From assembly GCF_039538365.1 (NCBI RefSeq), contig NZ_BAABCA010000001.1, positions 434,001 to 498,000 of the forward strand: a stretch of 64,000 nucleotides of DNA. Reading direction: 5' to 3'. A model generated the notes under the pieces. It searched no databases. It was given only the letters and a program-made list of their open reading frames with translations, and had not been told where the DNA came from. Below are positions 42,056 through 51,548 of this stretch, in pieces. Source of the DNA: Postechiella marina (GTDB lineage Bacteria > Bacteroidota > Bacteroidia > Flavobacteriales > Flavobacteriaceae). Each line of letters begins with the position of its first letter. Within the stretch, counting starts at the first letter, position 1. The translations under genes were made by a program, and so were the position numbers.

Positions 42056-43897
42056 TTAAAAAGGCCATATTATTGGCACTAGTAGTAATGTTATAATGAA
42101 AAACATAAGTAAAAGAGGAGCTCCTACTTTAAAGTAATCCATAAATTTGTATCCGCCAGCAGACATAACCATAGCGTTTGTTGTTGTACCTACAGGAGTT
42201 AAAAATGCTGTAGATGCGCTTATGGCAACAACAATCATAAAAGGTTCTGGCGACAGGTTTAACGACGATGCTGCAAGTATGGCTATTGGCGCCATAAGTA
42301 CTGCGGTAGCAGAGTTGTTAATTACCTGGCTAAATGTAGTTGTTAGTAAAAATACACCGCCTAACAATACGATAGGGTGAATGCTTCCTAAATGGTTAAC
42401 TAATGCATTTGCTACCAGTTGTGCTGTTCCTGTTTTTTGTAATGCTATGCCCATTGGTATCATGGCTGCTATCATAACAACGCTTGTCCAGCTTATGCCT
42501 TTGTATGCTTTAGATATAGGTACGCAACCTGTTAATAATACAATACCTGCACACATTAGTGCTGCCATAGACCCTGGTACTATTTTAAAAACTAATAGTA
42601 AAATCATTAATAATAAAGCGCCTAGTGCGATAAATGATTTAGTGCTTAAAGTGTCTACATTTTTAGACATGCCTTCTGGGCTGCCACATATAACCAGGTT
42701 TTCGTGGTGTTCTTTTAAATCGTCTATGGCTTCCCATGTACCGCGTATTAAAAAAGAATCTCCTACTTTTACAGTAATTTCTTTATTTAATAAAGGTTTG
42801 TTGTTTCTAGATGTAGCCAGTAATTGTATGTTATATCTTTTAAAAAAATCTTCTAGTTTGTCTTTTTTACCAACTAGCATAGAGTTTGGGTTTACTATAA
42901 CCTCTGTCATTCCAACCTCTTGGTTAATTAGGTTGTGCTTTAATTCATGGGTAACATGTTCTAGGGGTAATAAGCCTAGTCTAAATGTTATCATTAACTT
43001 ATTAATAGCTTCAGTTTCTCCCTTTACGGTAATAATATCGTGATAGAATAAAGTAGTGCTAGGATCTGGAAATTCTTCAAATTGCCCTATACCTTTAATT
43101 ACATTTGGATGTCTTCTTTTTATTCTAATAATACTTACGTTATAATCGTTTTCAAATTGCCATTGCTCTAGTTTTGTGTTAATTAATGGCGATAAAGATC
43201 TTACGCGAAGTCTGTAATATCCGCTATCTACCTTATAGGCTTCAATCCATTTATGGAATGTAGATTCTATATTTACAGGTTTATTGTTTGTTTTGTTTTT
43301 AGGTAAAAGTTTGTATCCTATGTATCTAAAGTAAAGCAGAGCAATTATTAAAAGCGGTAAACCTATAAGGCTAAATTCGAAAAACGAAAAACCTTCATAT
43401 CCTGACTCAATTAAAGCATTACTAGCTATAATATTTGGAGGTGTACCAGTTAAGGTTAATAATCCGCCAGTGTTAGATCCAAAAGCAACAGGCATTAACA
43501 TTTTAGAGGGTAATGTGCCAATACTCCAAGCTGACGATATTGTTAAAGGCATTAATGTAGCTACAGTGCCTGTATTGCTTACAAAACCAGATAATATACC
43601 AGCACCAAGGGATACAATAACTAATAGCTTCGAAATGCTTTTTCCTGCCCATTCTACAAACTTTTTACCCGCCAATGCGGTCCAGCCTGTTTGAGACAAA
43701 CCTTCTCCTATTATAAAAAGTGCAGCAATCATTATAACAGTAGGATTGCTAAAACCACTCAAGGTTTCTTTAGCGTCTAGAATACCTGTTAAAAACAAGC
43801 TTATCATAGAGAGTAGAGCAACAATATCTGGTGTAAATTTACCCCAAACAAATAAAGCAATGGTTATACATAATATAATTAGCATTAAATAGATCAT
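42056..43897 (-). CDS. SLC13/DASS-family permease with two RCK_C (TrkA-C) domains
   Basis: This 613-residue membrane protein has an N-terminal permease half with NTGTVATLMPL, GSNTGGLLTLTGTPPNI (hairpin-substrate motif), a soluble centre of about 200 residues with two TrkA-C-like domains (SIIRIKRRHPNVI, LEDFFKRYNIQLLA...VGDSFLIRG) and a C-terminal half with SQVINNSATAVLMAP and FLTPVGTTTNAMV. Such transporters move sulfate, citrate or dicarboxylates with Na+. The substrate is not decidable; the pckA neighbour favours a dicarboxylate. Confidence 0.88.
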   Translation of the reverse strand: MIYLMLIILCITIALFVWGKFTPDIVALLSMISLFLTGILDAKETLSGFSNPTVIMIAALFIIGEGLSQTGWTALAGKKFVEWAGKSISKLLVIVSLGAGILSGFVSNTGTVATLMPLTISSAWSIGTLPSKMLMPVAFGSNTGGLLTLTGTPPNIIASNALIESGYEGFSFFEFSLIGLPLLIIALLYFRYIGYKLLPKNKTNNKPVNIESTFHKWIEAYKVDSGYYRLRVRSLSPLINTKLEQWQFENDYNVSIIRIKRRHPNVIKGIGQFEEFPDPSTTLFYHDIITVKGETEAINKLMITFRLGLLPLEHVTHELKHNLINQEVGMTEVIVNPNSMLVGKKDKLEDFFKRYNIQLLATSRNNKPLLNKEITVKVGDSFLIRGTWEAIDDLKEHHENLVICGSPEGMSKNVDTLSTKSFIALGALLLMILLLVFKIVPGSMAALMCAGIVLLTGCVPISKAYKGISWTSVVMIAAMIPMGIALQKTGTAQLVANALVNHLGSIHPIVLLGGVFLLTTTFSQVINNSATAVLMAPIAILAASSLNLSPEPFMIVVAISASTAFLTPVGTTTNAMVMSAGGYKFMDYFKVGAPLLLMFFIITLLLVPIIWPF

Positions 43898-44185
43898 TCT
43901 TTTATTGTTTTAGGTGGTTAGTCTTTATTTTAAAATCTTTATAATTAAATTTGCCTTTTAATATGAAGTAAAATTACAGAGCATGTCTGTTATTAATTAT
44001 GACGATTGTCATGCTTTAAAATAGGGGCTTTCTTTTAGGTTTTTAGCAATGTTTAGTAGTTAGAAATAAGAAAAACATAAACGAAAACGTATTCGTAATA
44101 AAGGTTTTTACGACATTGTGTTACTTTTATAAATTATTGTCTTTTTTAGACAGTAAAAAGGCCTTAAAAAAATAAATAAATTATT

Positions 44186-44908
44186 ATGAAATTAGATATT
44201 CTAGCTATTGGAGCGCATCCAGATGATGTAGAGTTAGGTTGCGGAGGCACACTAGCAAAAGAAATAGCATCGGGAAAAAAAGTAGGCATTGTAGATTTAA
44301 CTCGTGGTGAGTTAGGTACGCGAGGCACAGCAGAAACACGAGATAACGAAGCTGCTAATGCATGCAGGATATTAGGAGCAGAAGTTCGAGAGAATTTAAA
44401 ATTTGCAGACGGATTTTTTATAAACGATAAGCAACATCAATTAGAAGTTATTAAAATACTTAGAAAGTATAAGCCCGAAATTGTTTTGTGTAATGCTATT
44501 AACGATAGGCATATAGATCATGGTAAAGGGAGCCAATTAGTTAGTGATGCTTGTTTTTTAAGCGGTTTAATTAAAATAGAAACTAAGTTAAATGGAAGTA
44601 ACGATGCACAACAACCTTGGAGACCTAAACAAGTATACCATTATATACAATGGAAAAATATTGAACCAGATTTAGTGGTTGATATTACGGGTTTTATGGA
44701 TGCTAAAATGGAAGCTGTTTTCGCATATAAAACACAATTTTATGATGAAAACAGTAAAGAACCAGAAACACCAATTACGAGTAAGAATTTCTCTGATAGT
44801 GTTAAATATAGAGCTAATGATTTAGGTAGGTTAGTAGGCGTAGAGTATGCCGAAGCATATACAGTAGAGCGCTATGTAGCGGTAGATAGCTTATTTAATT
44901 TAAAGTAA
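44186..44908 (+). CDS. bshB1: Bacillithiol biosynthesis deacetylase BshB1
   Basis: This 240-residue zinc-dependent LmbE-like deacetylase has HPDDVE (His11, Asp13, Asp14) and RHIDHGKGS (His109, Asp111, His112). The GELGTRGTAETRDNEA segment and length fit BshB1, which deacetylates GlcNAc-malate in bacillithiol synthesis. bshA and bshC are not in the window. It is divergent from the SLC13 permease gene and monocistronic. Confidence 0.93.
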   Translation: MKLDILAIGAHPDDVELGCGGTLAKEIASGKKVGIVDLTRGELGTRGTAETRDNEAANACRILGAEVRENLKFADGFFINDKQHQLEVIKILRKYKPEIVLCNAINDRHIDHGKGSQLVSDACFLSGLIKIETKLNGSNDAQQPWRPKQVYHYIQWKNIEPDLVVDITGFMDAKMEAVFAYKTQFYDENSKEPETPITSKNFSDSVKYRANDLGRLVGVEYAEAYTVERYVAVDSLFNLK

Positions 44909-45058
44909 ATAAAGTTTTAATTTAAAATTAGATTGCAATTTTAAACTATTTTTAAAAATAATTTAAAATTTATTTACAAATAAATATAAGTAAATGAAAT
45001 AGTTAGAAGGCAAGCGCTAATTAATTATAAATACTTGATTAAAATTTTAATAAAAGTC

Positions 45059-45089
45059 TTTGTAGAATTGCTTAAATCTATTACATTTG
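45059..45089 (+). promoter_or_regulatory. Promoter of tRNA-His
   Basis: TTTG at 45059-45062, a 19-bp spacer and TACATTTG at 45082-45089 match the Bacteroidota sigma-A consensus fully; the tRNA begins about 28 bp later. Confidence 0.88.
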
Positions 45090-45116
45090 CACACGCATTA
45101 CAAAATGCAGTTACAC

Positions 45117-45191
45117 GGTGGTTGTAGCTCAGTTGGTTAGAGCATCGGTTTGTGGTACCGAGGGTCGCCGGTTCGAATCCGGTCTTCCACC
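45117..45191 (+). tRNA. tRNA-His (anticodon GUG)
   Basis: A complete cloverleaf is readable. The D stem GCTC/GAGC, anticodon stem TCGGT/ACCGA around loop TTGTGGT (anticodon GTG) and T stem GCCGG/CCGGT are paired. The extra G-1 at 45117 can face C73, as expected for histidine tRNA. The acceptor stem 5' GTGGTTG against CTTCCAC leaves two adjacent U-U oppositions (5-68, 6-67). The 3' CCA is not fully encoded. A hairpin terminator follows. Confidence 0.93.
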
Positions 45192-45198
45192 CAAAAAT

Positions 45199-45232
45199 AA
45201 AAGCCTTTCAATTTATTGAAAGGCTTTTTTTG
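45199..45232 (+). terminator. Terminator of tRNA-His
   Basis: AAAGCCTTTCAA / TTGAAAGGCTTT with a short loop followed by a T-run, 8 bp after the tRNA. Confidence 0.92.
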
Positions 45233-45366
45233 TGGAATAAAACGACTATATAAAAGCAAAATCTATTCGGTTTAATGTTTTATTTATTTACTTGTAATAA
45301 AATATTAATAGGCATCAATGTTAAGAATACTTAATTTAGCTTTTTATTATTATAAACGACATTTAA

Positions 45367-47133
45367 ATGCAACACTATAAAGAATCCGCGAAAGCGAAAA
45401 CAAAGCCAAAAGTAACCATGGCAACAGCTTTTAAAACTATAATTTGGCCTAGACGTAACTTGGTTTTTATAGGTTTATTACTTATTGTAATTCGTAGCTT
45501 TTCAGGATTGGTTTTACCCTGGCAAAGTAAAGTTTTGCTAGACGAGGTTGTACCTAATAAAGATTATCAACAGTTAAAATATTTAATAGCTTTTGTATTG
45601 GGGGCTATTTTAATACAGGCAATTACATCGTTTTTATTAACTAGAATTTTAAGCGTACAGGCGCAGTACTTAATAAGCGAATTACGAGCACAGGTACAGA
45701 AAAAGGTACTAGCTTTACCTATAAGCTTTTTCGATAACACAAAATCTGGTGCTTTAGTATCTCGTATTATGAGCGATGTAGAAGGTGTTAGAAATTTAAT
45801 AGGTACAGGATTAGTACAATTGGTAGGTGGTACGTTTACAGCTATTGTATCTTTAGTTATTTTAATTAAATTAAATCCATGGATGACGCTATTTGTGTTT
45901 ATACCAATATCTATATTCGGTTATATTGCCTTACGAGCTTTTAAATACATTCGCCCCATTTTTAGAAAACGAGGAAAAATAAATGCCGAAGTTAAAGGTA
46001 GACTTACAGAAACGCTTGCAGGCGTGCGAGTTATTAAAGCCTTTAATGCAGAGGAACAAGAAAATATTGTTTTTGAAAAAGGGGTAGATAAATTGTTTCA
46101 AAATGTAAAAAAGAGTTTAACAGCCACAGCTTTAATGACGAGTTCTTCGACTTTTTTAATAGGTGTAGCAACAACAGGTATAATGGGAATTGGCGGGTAT
46201 TATATGATACTTGGAGAAATGACAAGTGGAGATTTTCTTTTCTTTACCTTAGTGCTTGGGTTTATGATTGCGCCTATTGTACAGATGAGTAATATTGGAA
46301 GTCAACTCACAGAAGCATTAGCTGGTTTAGATAGAACTGAAGAGCTTATGAATATGGCTACCGAAGATGAAAATGAAGACCGTGTACATAATTTAGAAAC
46401 TATTAAAGGCGATATGGTTTTTGAAGATGTATCGTTTTCGTATGAAGAAGGCAAGCAGGTATTACATAATATTAATTTTATTGCTCCAGCAGGATCTGTT
46501 ACTGCTTTAGTAGGGAGTTCTGGATCGGGTAAATCGACAATTGCTGGTTTATCGGCAACGTTTTTAACGCCAAAGACAGGTCGGGTTACTATAGATAATC
46601 AAGATTTATCGAAAGTAAAATTAAGTTCGTATCGTCAACATTTGGGTGTTGTTTTACAAGATGAATTTTTATTTGAAGGTACAATTAAAGATAACATTAT
46701 GTTTCCAAGACCAAATGCAAGCGAAACCGATTTACAGAATGCAGTAAAAGCTGCTTATGTAAACGAGTTTACAGATAGATTTGACGATGGGTTAGATACT
46801 TTAATAGGTGAACGAGGTGTAAAATTATCTGGAGGTCAGCGACAACGTCTGGCTATAGCACGTGCTATTTTGGCAAACCCTAAAATTATTATTTTAGACG
46901 AAGCCACTTCTAGCTTAGATACAGAGAGTGAGGCTTTAATTCAAAAAAGTCTGGGAGAACTTATTAAAAACAGAACCACTATTGTTATTGCGCATAGGTT
47001 GAGTACGATTAAAAAAGCAGATCAAATTCTAGTAATAGAATCGGGACATATTGTAGAGCGTGGTACTCACGACCAACTTATAGCTCAAGAGGGACGTTAT
47101 TACGATTTATATACTTATCAAGCCAAAATTTAA
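45367..47133 (+). CDS. ABC transporter, fused permease and ATPase (MsbA/multidrug type)
   Basis: This 588-residue half-transporter has six membrane helices in residues 30-310 and a nucleotide-binding domain with VGSSGSGKST (about 383), LSGGQRQRLAIARA (about 490), IIILDEATSSLD and the switch His in IVIAHRLST. The dimer would export lipid or drug-like compounds. No signal for a specific substrate is visible. The DinB gene starts 10 bp after its stop and is probably cotranscribed. Confidence 0.93.
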   Translation: MQHYKESAKAKTKPKVTMATAFKTIIWPRRNLVFIGLLLIVIRSFSGLVLPWQSKVLLDEVVPNKDYQQLKYLIAFVLGAILIQAITSFLLTRILSVQAQYLISELRAQVQKKVLALPISFFDNTKSGALVSRIMSDVEGVRNLIGTGLVQLVGGTFTAIVSLVILIKLNPWMTLFVFIPISIFGYIALRAFKYIRPIFRKRGKINAEVKGRLTETLAGVRVIKAFNAEEQENIVFEKGVDKLFQNVKKSLTATALMTSSSTFLIGVATTGIMGIGGYYMILGEMTSGDFLFFTLVLGFMIAPIVQMSNIGSQLTEALAGLDRTEELMNMATEDENEDRVHNLETIKGDMVFEDVSFSYEEGKQVLHNINFIAPAGSVTALVGSSGSGKSTIAGLSATFLTPKTGRVTIDNQDLSKVKLSSYRQHLGVVLQDEFLFEGTIKDNIMFPRPNASETDLQNAVKAAYVNEFTDRFDDGLDTLIGERGVKLSGGQRQRLAIARAILANPKIIILDEATSSLDTESEALIQKSLGELIKNRTTIVIAHRLSTIKKADQILVIESGHIVERGTHDQLIAQEGRYYDLYTYQAKI

Positions 47134-47143
47134 ATTATTTATT

Positions 47144-47662
47144 ATGACTACAGTTAATTTAAAACCCAATGAATATCACGAGTTTTACAGTACTTATATA
47201 AATAAAGTACCTAAAGAATTAGAGTTGATTGCTGGTTTTATAAAAGGAGGAGCACATTTAATTCAGTTTTTTAAAGAGCTACCTGCAGATAAATTAGAAT
47301 ATAGATATGCTGAAGGAAAATGGAGTATTAAAGAGGTTTTACAGCATATTATAGATACCGAGCGTGTTTTTATGTATCGTTGTTTTAGAATAGCAAGGCG
47401 CGATAAAACACCCTTGGCTGGTTTTGAACAAGATGATTATATTAACCCATCGCAAGGACATAATAAAGCATTAAAAGCTTTGCTTGAAGAGTATGAAGTT
47501 GGCAGAAAAAATGCTATTGTTTTGTTAAAAAGTTTAGGTAACGAAGATTTGCAATATATTGGTAAAGCTAGTGGTTGTAATATGTCTGCAAGAGCAATTG
47601 CATTTGCTACTATTGGTCACGAGTTACATCACATAGATATTTTAAAAGAGCGTTATTTATAA
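47144..47662 (+). CDS. DinB family protein
   Basis: This 172-residue four-helix-bundle protein has the DinB/YfiT pattern of three metal-ligand His sites: one in the first-helix region (KWSIKEVLQHIIDTE) and two late (GHELHHIDILKERY). Family members act as metal-dependent thiol transferases or are of unknown role; several use bacillithiol, whose synthesis gene bshB1 lies 2.2 kb upstream. That link is inference. Confidence 0.9.
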   Translation: MTTVNLKPNEYHEFYSTYINKVPKELELIAGFIKGGAHLIQFFKELPADKLEYRYAEGKWSIKEVLQHIIDTERVFMYRCFRIARRDKTPLAGFEQDDYINPSQGHNKALKALLEEYEVGRKNAIVLLKSLGNEDLQYIGKASGCNMSARAIAFATIGHELHHIDILKERYL

Positions 47663-47710
47663 TATTATATTTTAATATGATTAAACATAAAATAGTATTG
47701 ATGCTTATAA

Positions 47711-48916
47711 TTATGTAATTATTGTAACTAATTTTTTCTTGTGGTATATAAAAACAAGAACAGACAGAATACCAAAAACTGAAAAACCTATAAATAAAGG
47801 CAACACAGATAGCTCTACAAACCCACCAATGTAATTTGCTATGGGTACTGCAACTACAGTAGATAAGAAACCATTAATAGCAGCTCCTATACCTGCAATA
47901 TGCCCAAGTGGCTCCATGGCCAAAGCTCTTAAGTTTCCAAAAAGAAAGCCCACAGCAAAAAATTGTACAGCAAAAAAGCTAACTAAAATGGCCACATGTG
48001 GGTTTTTACCAGACCAAAACAAAACAACATATAGCAAAGATATACATGCATAGGCTACAGCTGCGCTAAACGATATGCGAAGCATACCATATTTTTCTAC
48101 AAGTCTACTGTTCATAAAAGTGGCTAAACCAATAGATATAGCTAAACTTGCGAATATGTAAGGAAACATTTCGGCTAAATTATATTGCTCTTGAAATATT
48201 TGTTGCGAGGTGCTTAAGTATACCATAAAAGAGCCTGTTATAAAACCAGAAACAGCTGTAAAAGCCACAGCTTCTTTATGCTTAAAAAACTCTTTAGTAC
48301 CTTTTATAAAAAGATCAAAAGAGAATTTAGCTCTTTTCTCTTTTGGTAAGGTTTCGGGCTGTCTTAGCGAAAACCAAATCATAATTCCAATTCCAAAAAT
48401 AAGATTAAAATAAAAGATAGATTGCCAATTAAACAGGTTTATAAGTACTTGCCCTAAAGTAGGTGCTATAATTGGTATTAAAATAAAAAACATAACAACT
48501 ATAGATACTATTTTGGCCATGTAATTACCACTGTAAGAATCGCGAATCATAGATAGGCTTAAACTTCTTGGAGACGATAGCCCAATACCTTGAAATATTC
48601 GTCCAATAATCATTAATTCAAAGCTTTTTGTGGTAACACAAATAATACTGGCTATAATAAAAACAATAAAGCCAAAATATACAATAGGTTTTCTTCCAAA
48701 ACTATCAGAAAGTGGTCCAAAAATTAACTGACCAAAACCTAAACCAAGAAAAATCATGGTTATAAGCAGTTGGTTATTTTCGTGGTTTGTTACGTTAAGT
48801 GTTTTTCCAATTTCTGGTAAAGCAGGTAGTAATGCGTCTATAGACAATGCTACAATAGACATTAACGAAGCCATTAAAGCAACAAACTCAAATTTAAATG
48901 TATTCTCTTTTTGCAT
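47711..48916 (-). CDS. MFS drug-efflux transporter, Bcr/CflA family
   Basis: This 401-residue protein has 12 membrane helices. The motif A loop is GPLSDSFGRKPIVYFG, the early helix has LLPALPEIGKTL, and helix 4-5 carries RIFQGIGLSSPRSLSLSMIRDSY, both typical of Bcr/CflA exporters. It exports small molecules by proton antiport. It is not clearly linked to neighbours. Confidence 0.9.
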   Translation of the reverse strand: MQKENTFKFEFVALMASLMSIVALSIDALLPALPEIGKTLNVTNHENNQLLITMIFLGLGFGQLIFGPLSDSFGRKPIVYFGFIVFIIASIICVTTKSFELMIIGRIFQGIGLSSPRSLSLSMIRDSYSGNYMAKIVSIVVMFFILIPIIAPTLGQVLINLFNWQSIFYFNLIFGIGIMIWFSLRQPETLPKEKRAKFSFDLFIKGTKEFFKHKEAVAFTAVSGFITGSFMVYLSTSQQIFQEQYNLAEMFPYIFASLAISIGLATFMNSRLVEKYGMLRISFSAAVAYACISLLYVVLFWSGKNPHVAILVSFFAVQFFAVGFLFGNLRALAMEPLGHIAGIGAAINGFLSTVVAVPIANYIGGFVELSVLPLFIGFSVFGILSVLVFIYHKKKLVTIIT

Positions 48917-49026
48917 AGTGCAAAAGTAGAATAATAAAAGAGGAGAAGCTTTAAATTAACCTAATAAAACAGTAGTGTTAGTGTTAAAGTTTCCATAAAA
49001 ACCAAACGTTTTTTTAGCGAACTTTT

Positions 49027-49437
49027 TTACTCGATATTTGTTTTTTTATTCAAACTTTTATTTATCAAACCCATAGCAACATAAAGCACAGGAGATATTA
49101 ATATTTCTTGAACTCCACGAGCAAAATGTTTAGTATCAAGCGTAATTTCTGAAATTAGCCAATGATATAAGCCTATAAAAACAATAATGGCTAAGCCAGA
49201 AATGTGTACCAAATGCCATAAAGATGATAACCATTTATCTTTTAATTTTCCAAGATGGAAAGTACCTATAAAGTATATAGCAAAAGTAGTAATTAGCCCA
49301 ATAAGGTGCATTATTTTTGTAGGAATGTGGTCGAGATCTCTGTTTTCAGCAATATATAAATAATACCAAGTGTAAATTATTATTATTAATATAAGTCCAG
49401 CTATAAAGCGTACTTTATCAGATTTGTAGATTTTCAT
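49027..49437 (-). CDS. Small membrane protein, probable partner of the exosortase-like gene
   Basis: This 136-residue protein has four predicted membrane helices (FIAGLILIIIIYTWYYLYI, HLIGLITTFAIYFIGTFHL, SLWHLVHISGLAIIVFIGLYHW, EILISPVLYVAMGLI). I recognise no catalytic motif. Its ATG overlaps the TGA of the exosortase-like gene by four bases (ATGA), so it is translationally coupled and likely works with it. Small exosortase-associated membrane proteins are known in flavobacteria, but this one does not match the ones I recall. Confidence 0.8.
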   Translation of the reverse strand: MKIYKSDKVRFIAGLILIIIIYTWYYLYIAENRDLDHIPTKIMHLIGLITTFAIYFIGTFHLGKLKDKWLSSLWHLVHISGLAIIVFIGLYHWLISEITLDTKHFARGVQEILISPVLYVAMGLINKSLNKKTNIE

Positions 49438-50012
49438 TTCTTTAAATTAATTTTACGACTAAACAACATCCATATTAATAAAGTTCCTGTGTAAACCATA
49501 GCGTTAAACAAATAATGGTGAGCAAAATCAAAGTATTGGTGGTAGTATTCTCGAAGGTATATAAGTCCAACACATCTAATTATATTAATTAAATGGAGAG
49601 TAATAAGTCCTAGTATAATATACTTTATTTTTCGCCAAAATAGAGCAGGCATACAAATTATAAATCCAACATAAAGCACCATTAATTCTAGACCATTACA
49701 TACATTTGCTATATGAAGAATTACATTGTCGTGGTGGTATATAGCAGATATTTCATATTCAGCTTTTGTACCTTGAAAAGGATATTTATCTATTTTTCTA
49801 ACAGATGTAAAACCAGACATGTCTCCTAAATTATTTAAAACATATACAGAAACATCTGCCACGTTAGTGGTTAATGGATGGTCTAAATATCTAGAATCGT
49901 ATAAAAAAATATTGTAAACAATTTTCCATACAATAAATAGAAGGAAAGCTTTACCTAAAAAAAGACGAATAGGCTTTGGTATATCGTTCTTTAAAGATTT
50001 AAAATTTATCAT
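49434..50012 (-). CDS. Exosortase/archaeosortase family protein
   Basis: This 192-residue membrane protein has the exosortase triad: Cys105 in NVCNGLELM, Arg146 in INIIRCVGL and His165 or His166 in FAHHYLFN, each at the end of a membrane helix. Exosortases recognise C-terminal sorting tags such as PEP-CTERM and cut or transfer the protein. It is short and has only the core, like XrtF and related flavobacterial forms, but I cannot assign the subfamily. No polysaccharide or tagged target gene is adjacent. Confidence 0.88.
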   Translation of the reverse strand: MINFKSLKNDIPKPIRLFLGKAFLLFIVWKIVYNIFLYDSRYLDHPLTTNVADVSVYVLNNLGDMSGFTSVRKIDKYPFQGTKAEYEISAIYHHDNVILHIANVCNGLELMVLYVGFIICMPALFWRKIKYIILGLITLHLINIIRCVGLIYLREYYHQYFDFAHHYLFNAMVYTGTLLIWMLFSRKINLKK

Positions 50013-50278
50013 TTTTTATGGGACTTTAATAGCAAAAAGAATAAATAAAATTCATTTATACTAGCACAGCGAAAGTAAGTACATTATTTTTTATAATTTA
50101 AATCTGTATGTAATTTTCGATATAATTTGCTTTTTTTCTTTAAAAGGCACTTAATTTTATAAAGACTAACAGTAACTAAAGCACATTAAAAGTTATTAAT
50201 AAATAATAGTTAAAAAGTTTGTATAGTTATAAAACCATGTTATAATTGCTAAAATTAAGTTTTAAAAACACCTAAGAT

Positions 50279-50725
50279 ATGATGCAAAATGTTTTAATAA
50301 AGTTATTTAAGCGTGATTTAAATAGCGTAAAACTAGAAATTAACGCTTATAGTAGTGAAGCTAATATGTGGTTACTTAAAGATGGTATAAATAACTCTAC
50401 AGGTAATTTAAGTTTGCATATTGTTGGTGGTTTAAATCATTTTATAGGTGCTGTTATAGGAAATACTGGCTATGTAAGAAAACGAGATTTAGAATTCTCT
50501 TTAAAAAATGTTTCTCGCCAGGATTTAATAAATCAACTTGATGATGTTGAGTTAATGATAGAAGAAATTGTAGCAAAACTATCTGATAAAGATTTAGAAA
50601 ACACCTATCCTATAAATGTTTTTAAAGAACCTATGACAGTTGGTTTCTTTTTAACACATTTAACAACGCACTTAGGGTATCATTTAGGGCAAATTAATTA
50701 TCATAGGCGATTATTAGATAAATAA
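50279..50725 (+). CDS. DinB family protein (DUF1572-like)
   Basis: This 148-residue four-helix-bundle protein has family-type His in NLSLHIVGGLNHFIG and in the late THLTTHLGYHLGQINYHRRLL. The N-terminus has two Met codons (50279 and 50282); either may be used. It is shorter and distinct from the DinB protein at 47144. Its function is unknown. Confidence 0.85.
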   Translation: MMQNVLIKLFKRDLNSVKLEINAYSSEANMWLLKDGINNSTGNLSLHIVGGLNHFIGAVIGNTGYVRKRDLEFSLKNVSRQDLINQLDDVELMIEEIVAKLSDKDLENTYPINVFKEPMTVGFFLTHLTTHLGYHLGQINYHRRLLDK

Positions 50726-50880
50726 AAATAAATCAAGAAAAAACATTTACGATAAATGCGATTAAAAAAAGGTTTAGAGTTTTAAACCTTAAAAATTGCA
50801 TGTATAATATTATAAAGGCTATTAAAACACGAGAGTCTTTTTTTATTTCGGTTATATTTGCTTCAAATTAAATTACAAGT

Positions 50881-51492
50881 ATGCCTTTTAAAAAATTAAT
50901 AGAGCCATTAAAAAATATTTTAGAACATAAGGGGTTTAGCGATCCATTACCGTTTCAAAAAAAAATATTATCAAAAATAAAAGGAGGAGCAAGTATGTTT
51001 GCAATAGCTCCTAGAGGCTCTGGTAAAACAACAAGTATTGTAATAAGTGTTATTCAAAAACTAAAAGGGAAAGCTTTTGAAGATGCTCCACGTGTTTTAA
51101 TTTTTGTAAAAGATAAACAGGCTGCTTTAAATTTAGAGTTAGAGTTTAATGCCTTTAAACGAGGAACAGATTTACGTGTTTATTGTGCATACGAAGAGAA
51201 AAGTATAGACGACCAAAAAGATGAAATTTATTTTGGAACCGATATTGTTATTGCAACACCTAAACGCTTAAACAAGATTTTTTACTTAAATGGAATAAAT
51301 TTAAATAAATTACAAATGTGTATTGTTGAAGATGCAGATTTTTTGTTAGGTAATAATGCTTTTGCAGAAGTTACACGAACACCTGAAAGTATAGGTAAAT
51401 GCCAATATTTAATTTTCTCTGAAAATTTTGATAAACGTTTTGAGCGCTGGCAAGATACTTTTATGTACAATGCACAAGTAAATAAGCTCTAA
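50881..51492 (+). CDS. DEAD-box-like protein with only the first RecA domain
   Basis: This 203-residue protein has Q-motif-like FSDPLPFQKKIL, Walker A APRGSGKTT (43-51), motif Ib-like VIATPKRLNKI and motif II as EDAD (150-153) in place of DEAD. It then ends after LIFSENFDKRFERW where motif III SAT would be. The second RecA domain with motifs IV-VI is absent. It could bind ATP or RNA but is not expected to unwind alone. The next gene is convergent, with no helicase remainder nearby, so this is not a simple frameshift. Confidence 0.85.
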   Translation: MPFKKLIEPLKNILEHKGFSDPLPFQKKILSKIKGGASMFAIAPRGSGKTTSIVISVIQKLKGKAFEDAPRVLIFVKDKQAALNLELEFNAFKRGTDLRVYCAYEEKSIDDQKDEIYFGTDIVIATPKRLNKIFYLNGINLNKLQMCIVEDADFLLGNNAFAEVTRTPESIGKCQYLIFSENFDKRFERWQDTFMYNAQVNKL

Positions 51493-51548
51493 TTTTTTTA
51501 AAGCACCAACTATTTTACTTTTCTTCTATATAATTCAATAGCTTTTGT

